From Hepsetus odoe (taxonomy: Eukaryota > Chordata > Actinopteri > Characiformes > Hepsetidae): a stretch of DNA of 64,000 nucleotides. The notes beneath the pieces were generated by a model. It did no database searches. It was not told the origin of the DNA and saw only the letters and a program-made list of their open reading frames with translations. Position numbers and translations under genes: made by a program. The stretch is from positions 2,168,236 through 2,232,235 of the forward strand of contig CM029387.1 of assembly GCA_017165825.1 (NCBI GenBank), read 5' to 3'. Positions 21,196 through 32,700 of the stretch are shown here, in pieces (positions within the stretch are counted from its first letter, which is position 1; every line of letters starts with the position of its first letter).

Positions 21196-24100
21196 CATAC
21201 ACACACTTGATTTGTACTTTCTGGAGCTGAATGTTATATATATATATGTGTGTGTGTGTGTTTGTGTCTACATACTAACCGATAAATACAGCTTATGTCA
21301 AAGAAAAAGCCAATCATGACTCGAGGAGAAAGAAAACCCACACTAATGTCACTAATAGCGGTGGCCTAGTGGTTTGGGAGTTGCCCCCACATCGGAAGAT
21401 TGTGGGTTCGATTCCCTTACCAGTAGGTTGCCCTGAGGTACCCTTGAGCAAGAGCCTTGACCGTCCCTGTCACTACCCCTGCTGCACGGTGTTTGTGTGC
21501 ATGGGTTAAATGCAATTTCGTTGTGGTTCACTGTGTGCTGTGCTGTGACCTCGCAATGACATGGGTTGTCACTTTGTCACTTTCACATGAATGTGATCAG
21601 TGAAGTGCTGATTAGACCCCAGAACCTGAATGTTTTGGTGACAGTAGGTCACCCTGCGGTGGTCACTGTAATAGTCGGGCTTTACCTGCATTTCCTGTAA
21701 AAGTCCACGTGTGTCCTTTACGTGTTCTCTCATCGTGAATATGTTTGCTTTTTGCCCAGGAGACGTGGAGCTGGACATCGAGTATCTGTATGAAGTTGTG
21801 CCCCAGCTGTTGCGAGTCTTTCGGATTACTGACAAGATCGGAGAAGGTCCAAAGCCGATCTTTGCATTTTGTGAATTGCATGATTTCCAAAGTGCAGTAA
21901 TTAATACAGGGCGTGAAGCAGGAATGTAAATGGACGCACGCTTCTCTGTCATGAGTGAAAATGTCTGTACTGAGTGTGTTTTCTTTTTTCAGGGACCTTC
22001 AGTTCCGTCTATCTCGGAGAGGCTCAGATGACAAATGGCAGGAGAGAGAAGTTTGCTTTGAAACATCTCATCCCAACAAGCCACCCGGTGCGGATAGCCG
22101 CCGAACTGCAGTGTCTGACTGTGGCCGGGTGAGTGTTTCCCAAAATACCAGGAACGGTTTCATTTTAACATGTTACTGTTTGAAGTTTTTAAAAGTTAAA
22201 TCAAAGGCAATTTTAAAGTCAGAGTAAAACTGGCTGATTCTCATCTTCTAGTAAAAGTCTGGCTATTTTTCATGTGATTTACTGTAATTTAACTGCACTT
22301 TTTGTATCATCTTTTTTCACCCAGACCTTTTTCTTTTTTTTCAGCAAATATATGATCTGATACATTTAAATGTTTTTTTTTTTTGTTTTGTTTTTTACTC
22401 CCTTTAGTCCTTTCACATTACTTACATAATAGATTTTTCTCGAATTAAATTATAATGCTTCAATTGACCCATTGTAATTTGTTGTTTCCTTACAGTGGGG
22501 AAGACAATGTGATGGGGGTCACGTACTGCTTCAGAAAGGAGCACCATGTGGTGATTGTCATGCCCTACGTGGAGCATCAACCCTTCGTTGTGAGAAGCAA
22601 AGAATTCTCTTTTAAATCTCTCTTGATTGCCTTTTGCATAAAGTTATATAGTCTTTTGTATAGTTATGGATATAATTTAATGCCAGGATTCCACATTTTT
22701 ACTACTTATTACAGTCTTTTGAAATAAAATCTGATGAGCTCTGCAAACATTATGATGAAAGTGCTCAGTGCTGATATGCTGGTAAAGAAGATTCACTGTC
22801 CAGCACTAACGTAATGTGATTCAAATCCTTTTTCCTCCAGGATATTGTCAGCACGGTGAGCTTTGAGGAGGTCCGTCACTACATCTATCATTTACTCAAA
22901 GCCTTGAAGCACATACACAAGTTTGGCATCATCCACCGTGACATCAAGCCCACAAATTTTCTCTACAACCGACGGGAGAGGAAGTACGTGCCTGATTTTA
23001 GTGCAGTGATGGTAAAACTACCATCCATATTGTCTGTTGGGAGAATAATCCACTACACCCTTGCCCTCATTAACACACGAGTAAGTAAACAGGAAGTTTA
23101 AGCTTCAGTAACAGATTCTTTTTCTGTGCCTGCAGATACGCACTGGTGGATTTCGGCCTCGCCCAGGGCACCCCCGACACTCAGATAGAGCTGCTGAAGG
23201 TGGTGAAAGCTCAGAAAGCTCAGAAAGGTGGTGGGTCTGCAGTCAGAGCTGAGGACTCACAGGGGAAAGTGGCACTGACTCCTTTAGCTCTCACCACTAA
23301 GAGCCCTGCACTTCACACTTCCACGAAAACAGCAGCTAAAAGACCGTGTCCACCCTCACGCACAAAACAAACCAAGGTGTCTGTCGCTCATCCTGCTCAC
23401 CAATCCTTCTCTCACTCGTTTCAGAACGATGCTTTTTCTGGGGCACCGTGTGGAGAAATGTGTAATCCCTTACACGCTGATGGATACAGAGAGATGCATC
23501 ATCCTAACTGGGGTTAGATAATGCCTAATTTGGTTGGAGTAAAATTTCATATGAATAATTTTCATATCTCTTCATTTAATCTGGAGCTTGCACAAAGTTT
23601 AATGATCCATATGCAAGAAAACATTCCAGTCGGCAAAGGTGTCGAAGGGTGAAACACATTTCTCCTGGTAAGAACGAGGGTGAAACGGCTGTTGACCGTC
23701 TGCCCCTCAGATTCACTGACTTCTTCTTTTTTTAGGAGGTGATGGGACTTTGTAAAACATCCCGTTCTGTATTTGGGGAAAGAAACCTCAACAACATAAA
23801 CGCTTCAAAGAATCCTGCAGATAAAGTCGAGGTTGGTGCCTTCATTGTGCCGTTATAGTTAATCATGTTAATATTCGCGTCGTCTAATTTTTCATGAATC
23901 ACGTAACTAAAAGGTGCATAAAAAAAAATAAATAACTAAGCATCTAAACAAGAATAATTCTTTCAAAAGACTCCTAAATACTTTAAAAAAGAAAAATTAC
24001 ATTCACATGTACTCCTGAATTGGTAACTATACAGCCTGATGCTCATAAAAGTGAGAATCTTTTTCTCGCCTCTCAAAACCGTTTTAGGGACACTTGTTAA

Positions 24101-26236
24101 AACCGACAAAAACGGAGGACGTAGTCGGACGCAAGTTTGTGCCCACTAAACGCCGCTCACTCCCTGTGAGACCCATCGTGGGCAGCCAGAAGCCTAAACC
24201 CGCTCTCATCAGCCCGTCCCTCACCTGCAGCTGCTACATGACTGATCGGATCTGCAACATCTGTCTGTCCAGGTAAAGACTCGACACAAGATGATTGATT
24301 AACACCGAAAGAGACGAGCGATTCATTATTTTTCTGATCAAATATTGTGAGAATTACACCAAACCTTTAAAGATGTTTACTGGTTAGCAATATGTGATTG
24401 ATTTGATCTTATTGGTGTTACTTGCTTAAAAGGTTATTTGCAAAGCGTGCTGAAACCTTTATTCGAATCTAACTTAGAAGTTAAACTGAGCACAATAGTC
24501 ATGTCAGTGAAACGCTTTTTGACCACAAGGTGCCAAAACAAAAAACAACCTTTTGAAAACTTGATTGAAATCATGTTTTTGAAATGCGAGCTTTAAAAAT
24601 GTCTAATAGGCATGAAAAATCCACACGAGGAGGCCATTCTGCAAAGACAGCCCATTAAAGTGTTTTTGTGTTCCATACAAAACCCAAACATCCACTTATT
24701 TGACCTGGACCAGTTCAGCCACTCAGAACAGAGATCATTTACATACATCTTAAAGGCGCAGTCTTAAAGGGACAGCTCAGGTTAGACAATTTGGAGACAA
24801 AGTTAGAGAAGCACGGTTGCGTTGGTTTGGACGTGTCCAGAGGAGAGACGAGGAGTATATCAGGAGGAGGATGTTGAAGATGAAGCTGCCAGGAAAGAGA
24901 AGAGGAGGTTTATGGACGTGATGAGAGAGGACATGCAGGTGGTGAGTTTGAAGGAGGAAGATTCAGAGGACCGGAAGAAATGGAAACTTGATTTTCGCTG
25001 TGGCGACTCCTAAACGGGAGCAGCCGAAAGAAGCAGAAGAGTAACAAAAACAGACTGTTGAGTTCCATCAGAGTAAGAGGTTGGAAAGAGAAGTGAGAAG
25101 CATTTTGGTTCATTATTGGGCCTTTTTAAATAGTTGATTATCTTCATTTATAAAACTTTTCTTTGTGTGGTTGTTGGGTACTTTATGGTTTATGGCCCTT
25201 TGAAATCAAATAATGTTTGCTAGATTAGTTCTCAGAACATTTTTAGCGTTTAGCAGACGTGTCCGTACATCAGTGCTTTGTGGTCCAGATCTGTTCGTTC
25301 CTGTAACCAAGATTAAAGTCAGCAAAACAACATAAATACAAACCCTGTCACTGAACATAAATACCTACACAAATGGATCATTTAACTCTAATCTGTGTTC
25401 TTTAGGAAACAGCAGGTGGCTCCTAGAGCAGGTACCCCAGGCTTTCGAGCTCCTGAAGTTCTGACCAAGTGTCCCAATCAAGGAACAGGTCGGGAAACCT
25501 TTTAGTTGTAAAGTTAAAATGGTTTTCTCTGCAGATTAATTGATTTAAGCAGATTAGCTGTTAAAATCACTATTCTTAACCTCATTAACATGGATCTTTT
25601 TTTTTTTTCCCACCCCACAGCTATCGACGTTTGGTCCGCTGGTGTTATTTTGCTCTCACTTCTGAGCGGCAGGTATCCATTTTTCAAGGCCAGCGATGAC
25701 CTGATGGCCTTAACTCAAATAATGACCATCCGTGGTTCTAGGGAAACGATACAGGCTGCCAAAAAGTTCGGTAAGTACACAATCGGGCAACAATCATATT
25801 TTTATACGTTTCGCAAATGAAACGTATTATTGGGGGTATATACAAGGTGGAAACTTTTGGTTAATCTGCTGTTTGGGAAATTGCAGGGAAGTCAATAGTG
25901 TGCAGCCGTGAGCTTCCTGCACTCGACCTGAGGATCCTCTGTGAGACCCTGAGGGGCGTCCGGCCGCGTGGAGACGATTCGCTGCCCTCCGAGTTTAAGG
26001 CCAGCCGTCACCCTGCAGATCTCAAACAGGACAACACCGGCCCCGCAGAAAAACGGAGCAGCCGTTCTCCCTCAGAATCGCCCAACAGCACTGCAGCGTC
26101 TCAGGAAACGGGGTGGGACAGCGTCCCTGATGATGTTTATGACCTGCTGGACAAACTCCTAGACCTGAACCCAGCAACAAGAATAACTGCTGCCAAGGCT
26201 CTGCAGCATCCACTGTTTAAAGACATTATTGATTAA
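20781..26236 (+). CDS. cdc7: CDC7 (DDK) serine/threonine kinase
   Basis: The catalytic subunit of Dbf4-dependent kinase, which phosphorylates MCM helicase subunits to fire replication origins. Eleven exons: 20781-20853, 21760-21846, 21993-22128, 22496-22589, 22841-22983, 23136-23376, 23736-23831, 24088-24272, 25406-25488, 25621-25770 and 25887-26236, 1638 bases, 545 aa (human 574). Kinase landmarks: GEGTFSSV at 52-59, AxK lysine K77, HRDIKPTN at 162-169, DFG at 183-185 and APE at 367-369. About 180 residues separate DFG from APE, the large insert typical of CDC7, and include TSRSVFGERN and a CSCYMTDRICNICLS cysteine cluster. Also GRYPFFKASDDLMALTQIMT and the end LLDLNPATRITAAKALQHPL. Donors of exon 2 (GTCCAA) and exon 7 (GTTGGT) are weak, but protein continuity supports them. 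The end of exon 6 at 23376 is chosen by phase and homology; the frame stays open beyond it. Confidence 0.96.
20880..20922. repeat. (ATC)n/(AAC)n trinucleotide repeat
   Basis: About ten ATC units followed by AAC units just after cdc7 exon 1. It creates a false His/Gln-rich open frame on the plus strand and an Asp-rich one on the minus strand. Confidence 0.9.
20938..21256. repeat. Compound TA/CA microsatellite with inverted 31-bp repeats
   Basis: A 31-base segment (core TTGATTTGTACTTTCTGGAG) occurs in direct orientation at 21075-21105 and 21203-21233, and inverted at 20938-20968. Long (TA)n, (CA)n and (GT)n runs separate the copies. It lies in cdc7 intron 1 and could form hairpins. Confidence 0.9.
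21352..21588 (+). repeat. tRNA-derived SINE, cdc7 intron 1
   Basis: GCGGTGGCCTAGTGGTTTGG head, GTGGGTTCGATTCCC B-box, TGCCCTGAGGTACCCTTGAG body and TCACTTTGTCACTTTCAC tail. It is in the same sense as cdc7. Confidence 0.88.
24785..25045 (+). mobile_element. RTE-type LINE, 3' end fragment (broken)
   Basis: Translation gives LRWFGRVQRRDEEYIRRRML in one frame and then RRFMDVMREDMQVV and DRKKWKLDFRCGD in another. This is the C-terminal signature of endonuclease/reverse-transcriptase LINEs of the RTE group, interrupted by a frame change near 24905. The 3' end reads GGCGACTCCTAAACGGGAGC. It lies in cdc7 intron 8 and is dead. Confidence 0.7.
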
Positions 26237-26621
26237 CAGATGGGTGTCGACACAGCGGATTTGAAGGCAGACACCCATGTTCAATATGTATGTATCTGCA
26301 AATGGAGAGTGATGCAGATAAAAAGCGATGCTCATCTGCGGAGCATGGGAAGTTTGATTTTGTTTAATGCAGCAGGTCTGAATCCTCAGGGTTTATTTCT
26401 ACCATTTTTTTTTTTAAGTAAGCGCTTCACAAAGTGCAGTTTTATTCCTGCATGAGATGCTTCTTAGGAAGTGCATTAGCTCTGTATTCTGATCTAAAGT
26501 TCCTGTATTTATTTATCCAGTGTTTCACGTTCCAAACACTGTCAAATGATTTGTAACCGGGGTACGTAAGTCCTAAAGGACAGTTGCAGGTTCATGGAAT
26601 GTAAAATGGTATTAATATTTT

Positions 26622-26627
26622 AATAAA
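26622..26627 (+). terminator. cdc7 polyadenylation signal
   Basis: AATAAA in TTTTAATAAACTT, 386 bases past the cdc7 stop, before the next repeat. It is the most likely 3' end. Confidence 0.5.
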
Positions 26628-26645
26628 CTTCTAAAGAGCACCTAC

Positions 26646-26845
26646 ACAATTACATTTACGGCATTTAGCAGACGCTCTTATCCAGAGCGACTTCCATGTC
26701 CTAATTACAGGGACAGTCCCGCTGGAGACACTCAGGGTTAAGGGTCTTGCTCAGGGACCCAGTGGTGGTAGTGCTGGAGGTGGGATTCAAACCTGGGACC
26801 TCTTGAGCCATAGTCAAGTACCCTACCACTAGACCACCACCCCAA
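26646..26845 (+). repeat. Second SINE-type family, good copy
   Basis: Starts TTACATTTACGGCATTTAGC, AGACGCTCTTATCCAGAGCG, a sequence widespread in fish genomes. It continues TTAAGGGTCTTGCTCAGGGA and ends CTACCACTAGACCACCACCC, a complement of a tRNA-like head. Confidence 0.8.
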
Positions 26846-26849
26846 TTTT

Positions 26850-27286
26850 TCGCCGTGTTTTCTATGAGCATCGAGTGACAAAAAGCATGAGCGGGGAAAT
26901 AGTTTATTTTGAGTTCAGCTTTTTAGGGAAAAAAAGCTTCATCAGACGTCTAAATCATTTTGGACTTTACTGATAAGGATCCAAACACACCTTAAGAAAA
27001 GGAAAAACCTGAGGTTTCTTTCAGTTTTAAGCCTCACATAAGGATCGCTAAGTTCAAGTGTGAGTTTTTGCCACTTAAGGGCCTTTTAAAGTGAACAGTG
27101 ATCTGTAACAGGTGAAGGCACTGCTCAGAAAATAATTTTATGGCAAAGTTTGTAACTCATACAGTAACAGTGTCCTGATCTTACATTTTTTACAACAATT
27201 ATTACAAGAGCTTCTCAAGTGAGTGCAGTAATGGCAAACTAACGATGAGTGCAGTAAAATCTTAACGCTGGGGCTGCACAAAGTTC
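26850..27286. other. Convergent intergenic gap cdc7/glmn
   Basis: Unremarkable AT-rich sequence without repeats of note. Only the presumed 3' ends of the flanking genes are relevant here. Confidence 0.5.
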
Positions 27287-27292
27287 TTTATT
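27287..27292 (-). terminator. glmn polyadenylation signal
   Basis: AATAAA on the minus strand about 490 bases after the glmn stop codon. Confidence 0.45.
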
Positions 27293-27781
27293 TGCTGCTC
27301 TAGGCTAGGACTTCCCAGCTCTGGACCTGGAGGGCCAGTGTCCTCACACTTTGGTGATTTGCTCAGCCTGGTTGGCGAGTGCGTTTTAAGAAGGGAAATC
27401 ACCAAACTGGACTGAGCACCTGCCTCCCAGGACCCCTGCCCAGTTTATCACTGAGGTTACAAACCAGTCCTAAGTAACTACAATGCTGTACTTGGTACAA
27501 CCTGCCCAGTGTCGACTTGTCCGGATTAGATTCTTGTTTTTAATCTACTGTAAGCATTATAATCACAGTAAAAGCATTCTGTCCATCATGTGCCGCTCCA
27601 GTGGTTGTCCATCCAGCCAGTAAGGCCAGTTTAGAAGTTGATCTGTTCACGTTGAAGAGTCCGGTTCCTGCTGTCAGACTAGCTCTGAGATTTCCTTGAG
27701 TGATCCATCGCTAGATCAATAAAGCTTTTGGCAGAGAGAAACAGGTTTGGTGACATCCCGCTGAAAGTTTACACTCCTTCC

Positions 27782-29732
27782 CTAAACCCGACCTTTCGCC
27801 TCCGCGATCTCCTCGATCCTCGCCAAGACGCTCTCGATCAGATCGAAGGTGAACAGGGCAGACTGGAGCACCTGGAAGAAACGATGGATTGTTTCATGAG
27901 TTCTGCGATTGAGAATTTTGTCGCTATCAAAACAGAAAACGTATGTTAATAAAAAACGAAGTGTAAAATATTTTAAACTTCAATTCAGTTTCTTGATATG
28001 AACGTTTTAAAGTAAGTTTATAAGAGATTAAACATGAAACACAGAGTTAAATGTGTGTTAACACCTGAACTCATTGCTCCATAACGTTCACATGCAGCTC
28101 TACTAATGAAAATGCTGCTATTGGTATGAAAAGAGCTTAAAGTTGTTAATAATATGCAGAAAATATAAATACTGCAGAACACGTTTCTCTATGTTTGATA
28201 TGATGCTCATATTGACGAAGTCAATCTGACAAACTGTAATACATTATAAAACGTAGTGGGCATCGTGACCCCAGGAATGATTTGATTAGTTCATTTTAAA
28301 GATGATAGTTGACGGAGAGACACAGAGATAACAGTTGCAGCCCTAATGCACAGAGAATGAAAGAAGATAATCAAGAACTTCACCTGCAGCTGCATTTCTG
28401 GAGTCATGTTGGGTAATTTCTCACTTCCTACAGAAACTGTGCAGGCTGGCGCTTTGAATTCTGCAGATATGAAAAGATCATGGTTATATGATTAGATTCC
28501 CATTTGCATTAACTCATTTAGCAGATGATTACAATTAACAATGGCTTGTCCCAGGACATGGGTGGCCTTAGTCTAAAGCTTAGTCTAAACTAATGTGGTT
28601 TTTAAATCCAAAAAAACCTATGGGAAGCAAGCCAACAGTTGCAGCGAAACATTTTGTGTAGTGTTTAGGGTCCCAGGACCATTAGGTCGTGGGTTTGAAT
28701 CCCAGATCAGTAGGCTGCCCTGAGGTACCCTTGAGCAAGGTACCGCCTCCATCATCGCTCCCCGGGAGCGGGATATGCCTGCCCCCTGGGTGAAAAACAG
28801 AAGTTGCATCTCACTGCTGTGCATGACGGTCACCTTCACTTCAGTGGCCATTTATTGTTTTCTAATGAAACAGAACAATGTGTCTCCATGGCGACCGCAT
28901 ACTACTGTTTGATATGCTTGAAGTCTCAGACCTGTTCCACCGCTCTTCTTGTTCTCTTCAGCGCTCCTCAGCTCTGCTTCATAATGTGCTTTAGACATGT
29001 CCAAGCCCGTCCGCAGCGGCTTCAGGAAGTTCTCTTCGATCTTGCACAGTTCGTTCCATATTCCTGTCTGAGGAACATCATCAGCACGCTGAGCAACGGG
29101 AGACATTTCCATCCGTCCCGCTTATTGTTTAAGCTTATTGTTTAACAGCAAAGAATCCTCACCTCATTGTCACGCTCTTTATCTCGGATCAGCAGGTAAC
29201 GCAGCAGGTTCAGCGACTCCATTATTCTACAAAATGTATCTGAATTAAGAAGTGGCCCACAGGGGAAAAGTATCCCGATAAAAGCGGTCATTTCACAGAC
29301 TTCAAAGGATAAAATATTATTCTCCTAAATATATATATTTTTAGAAATTTAATTAGAATTTATCGATGCATTAATAGTCTGGTTCTCATGCACCTTAGGT
29401 TGTAGGATCGTCTTTAAAATCAGCTTTTGCTGACTGGAAATGTCCAAGTTACTTTAGTGTTTCTAAAATTAAAAGTAGATCACAGAGTCGCTCACCTGTC
29501 GAGATTGTGTAATAAGTCCGTTTCTGCTCCCTGAGGCAGACAAAGGACTTGGTGCAATAAAGGCAGGAGATGTTTTCCCAGAAACCACTCGTTCTGATTT
29601 CCAGGCTGCAGGAAAGAACCAAAAGTCAGTATTATATTGTTGCCATGTTTATTTGGGTCATTTTACTGTTTCAACTTCCTGCAGAAGGTTTTGATTTGGT
29701 GCGATATTAACTGTGCTGTCACTGATTGTATG

Positions 29733-29778
<46 letters not shown>

Positions 29779-32700
29779 GAGCTGCAAATACCTACAACTC
29801 AGACCTGAGGTTCCAAAAGCTTGGATTTACTTGGATTTATTTTTTAAAAACCTGAAAATGTTTATTTTGGCCAAAAAAGAGCATCGACTAATTTATATTA
29901 ATATTATTTGATTAACGTAAATTATAATGGACTGTAATTTCCCAAAATCTGTGAAATACCACTCAAAATATCACTCAAAAGTGGATGAACAACTTCTACA
30001 ATCTCACACTGACCTTCAAGGCAAAGTCGATCTGGTTTTTGATGTTCTTGATGATGTATCCCTCCACTCCTGGATGCTCGCTGGTTTTCAGCAAGCACCT
30101 GAAATACAGCTTATATTTATGAAGCTTTTATTACATCCTTCGATATGGAATAAAAGCGTTTTTGGTTATTTCGTGAAAGAATTCCACACTTAATATGTAT
30201 CATTTCTATTTATCTCCCTAAAAAAATCAAGGCAAATCTAAAAAAAAGTTCCATTTACAAAGTGAGCATCTCACTTTGCAGGAAGTTCTTACCTGAAGAA
30301 CTTGTGTTTGGCTTCTGTGTTAAATCTGTCGATGCTAAGCTGGAATATGGACAATCCTTTGGTCCTCTGTGGACAAAGACAAGCCTCCGTCAGCAACCAG
30401 CACTTCATAACATGCTTATAAATCCAACTTATTTAGGTACCTAAGACCATGTTATACCTGCAGTTACTGACATTCCTAGAAGTCACTATTGGAAATATGA
30501 TCTAATGATATTATAACTTTATATTTGACCTACCAAAGTCTGACCTGGACACAGTGTCATGACTTTCACCAGAATCTGAAACAAGAAGTAGAAAGTAAGA
30601 AAGAAATTAAAAGACAAATTAAATAATCACTTTCTTTCGTCAAAAAATAGCTTCCGTTGCTCAAAATAAATGAAACGATAGAGGTACTGGTGGAATAAAA
30701 TGCCATTAGAGCATGGACCGAACGAGATTTTATGGCACGGTCAGCACTATAATTAATGGCACCCTTGGAAGATTTATTTAAATATCTTTGTGGCTCAATT
30801 TTGCAATGGAAAATTGATGGATGGATGTTTTTCTGAAACCAAATGGACTTCAGTTAAAGGTTCGTTTTTTTTGCTTCTATATTTAGTGCATCACTGAGCG
30901 ACTTACCCTCAAAGACCTTCTCTCCTGATCCTCTTTTAGCAAAGCCACCAAGTATGAACTTGATTGGTGTGGAAAAAAAAAAAGAATAAAGGGTGCTGGG
31001 ATACCTGTGGGACACTAAAAAATGTTTTTAGGTCCAGGAGGTCGACTGGCAGACTACAGTCCTCCACTCTCATCAGGGTTTTCTCATAAAGCTCCTGCGG
31101 AGAAGAAATGAGATCTGCAGTCTGTTTCAACAACACAGAGACTTCCATCTAAGTTTAATCCAGTCTTTAGCTTTTAATGATTGAGTTCCTACCAGTCCTT
31201 TCTGCAGCTGTGACTCTTCGGTTCTGTTAGGAAAAAAAAAGGACATTTTTTCAACCCAAAACAAAATGTAAAATGTATTTATGAAAATGCATACAATATA
31301 TGATACTGCGCATTTACACATGGAAATATTCTGATTGGCTGCTCTGGACTGTGTTAAACTTCTGTTGGAACTCATTAATGGACCTAAAAGAATTTTTTTG
31401 GGGGGGATGTGAACAATATTTAGGTACTATGTCTTAAAAGTTACTTTTAGGGCCCATATAAACAGTAATAACAGTAATGATCTTGAATCAGCCGATCAAA
31501 ATGAAATCAAAGAGTTAGCTGTAATTATAAATAAAGTTTTTTCCCTTTAGACTTTCATTACAGAATCTGAATCTCCACCCACCTGCTTAGCAAAAGCTCC
31601 ACATATTCCATGTTGCACTGAAGGAGAAAAACGGGGCTGGAAAGTGAAAGAAGTTCTGTTAAAGGTTAATGTCCACCTAAATCCTGCTTTCTTTAAAATC
31701 TTTTTTTTTTACCATTTACCTCAGAATGGCAGGAAAGGTATCCATGGCGATGTGTTTCACGAAGAGCAAATAAGCCAAAGAGGCTAGCGACTCTTTAGGA
31801 TACCTAACTTCCTCCTCCAGAAAGCCGGGCACTTTTCTTTTCCGCAGCATGCTGTGGCACAGCAAGTCTGGCAGGGACTCGCCGATGCTGGAGAGAATGT
31901 CCTAAAGACAGAGCGACATCATCCACACGTCTAGAAGGTGCACAGCAGCCAGGATTTACTGCTTATGTGGTTCCTGATGCTGCGACACACTGTTATCTAA
32001 AACAAGGACTAAAGTACCAAAAAAACAGCTCTCGAGGTGAGTTTTTAGCTCTGCTGGCAACTACAGTCCATGTTTAAAGAGAACAGTCTGTCCTGCAGGG
32101 ACAGAAACCACGTAAGGAAGTCTCTCCGCACGATATTCGATCGCTTTAAACAAGTGAGTTTTTTTTACCAGGATCTCTGTGGCGAAGTCTCTGAGCGGCG
32201 ATTTCTCTAACGTGTCCGGATCCTTCAGCTGCACCTCCAGGAGAGGCTCGCTCAAATTCTTCATGCAGCTAGAAAACAGCAAAAGAGAGGAATGTTAATC
32301 CGGTATGAATCTGCCGCGTAGGCTTTACAGTTGGACAGAAAGAATTATGGGGGATCTCCAGTCTGAGTCTGCGGTGTTTAGTTTTAATAATCGGTACAGT
32401 AGTAACTGTGGAAGAATTGAAATCCAGTATGAGTGTTTAGTTTGATAAAGTCAGACAGCAATACCTATGGAGTGATTGTAATCCAGTATGAATCTGCAGT
32501 GTGTATTACTGATCTGAACTGTAGAGTTACTTTAATGGTATACAAAATACCAGTTACACTTTTAGTTGTGGAGCAGTTTGAATCCAGTATGAATCCACAC
32601 TGTAGTTTTTAAAGTTGGATAGTAAAACTGCAGTGATTGTGATCCAGTATGAATCAGCAGTGTGTCATTTGTGTAGTCTAACAGTACGAATTGTGGAGTG

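Noticed and set aside
20970..21319. Several Tyr/Ile- and Thr/His-rich open frames
   Set aside because: All are translations of TA/CA/GT microsatellites.
23377..23517. Extension of cdc7 exon 6 to the stop at 23517
   Set aside because: Splicing at ACCAAG|GTGTCT (23376) joins in phase to TSRSVFGERN and the rest of the kinase; the extension would truncate the protein.
24822..25013. Short open frame as a cellular gene
   Set aside because: Its motifs are those of a retroelement RT C-terminus, with a frame break.
27728..27949. Plus-strand open frame bordered by TTTTGGCAG and GTATGT, looking like a coding exon
   Set aside because: The opposite strand here is the last glmn exon (VLQSALFTFDLIESVLARIE), so the plus frame and its splice-like ends are an antisense shadow.
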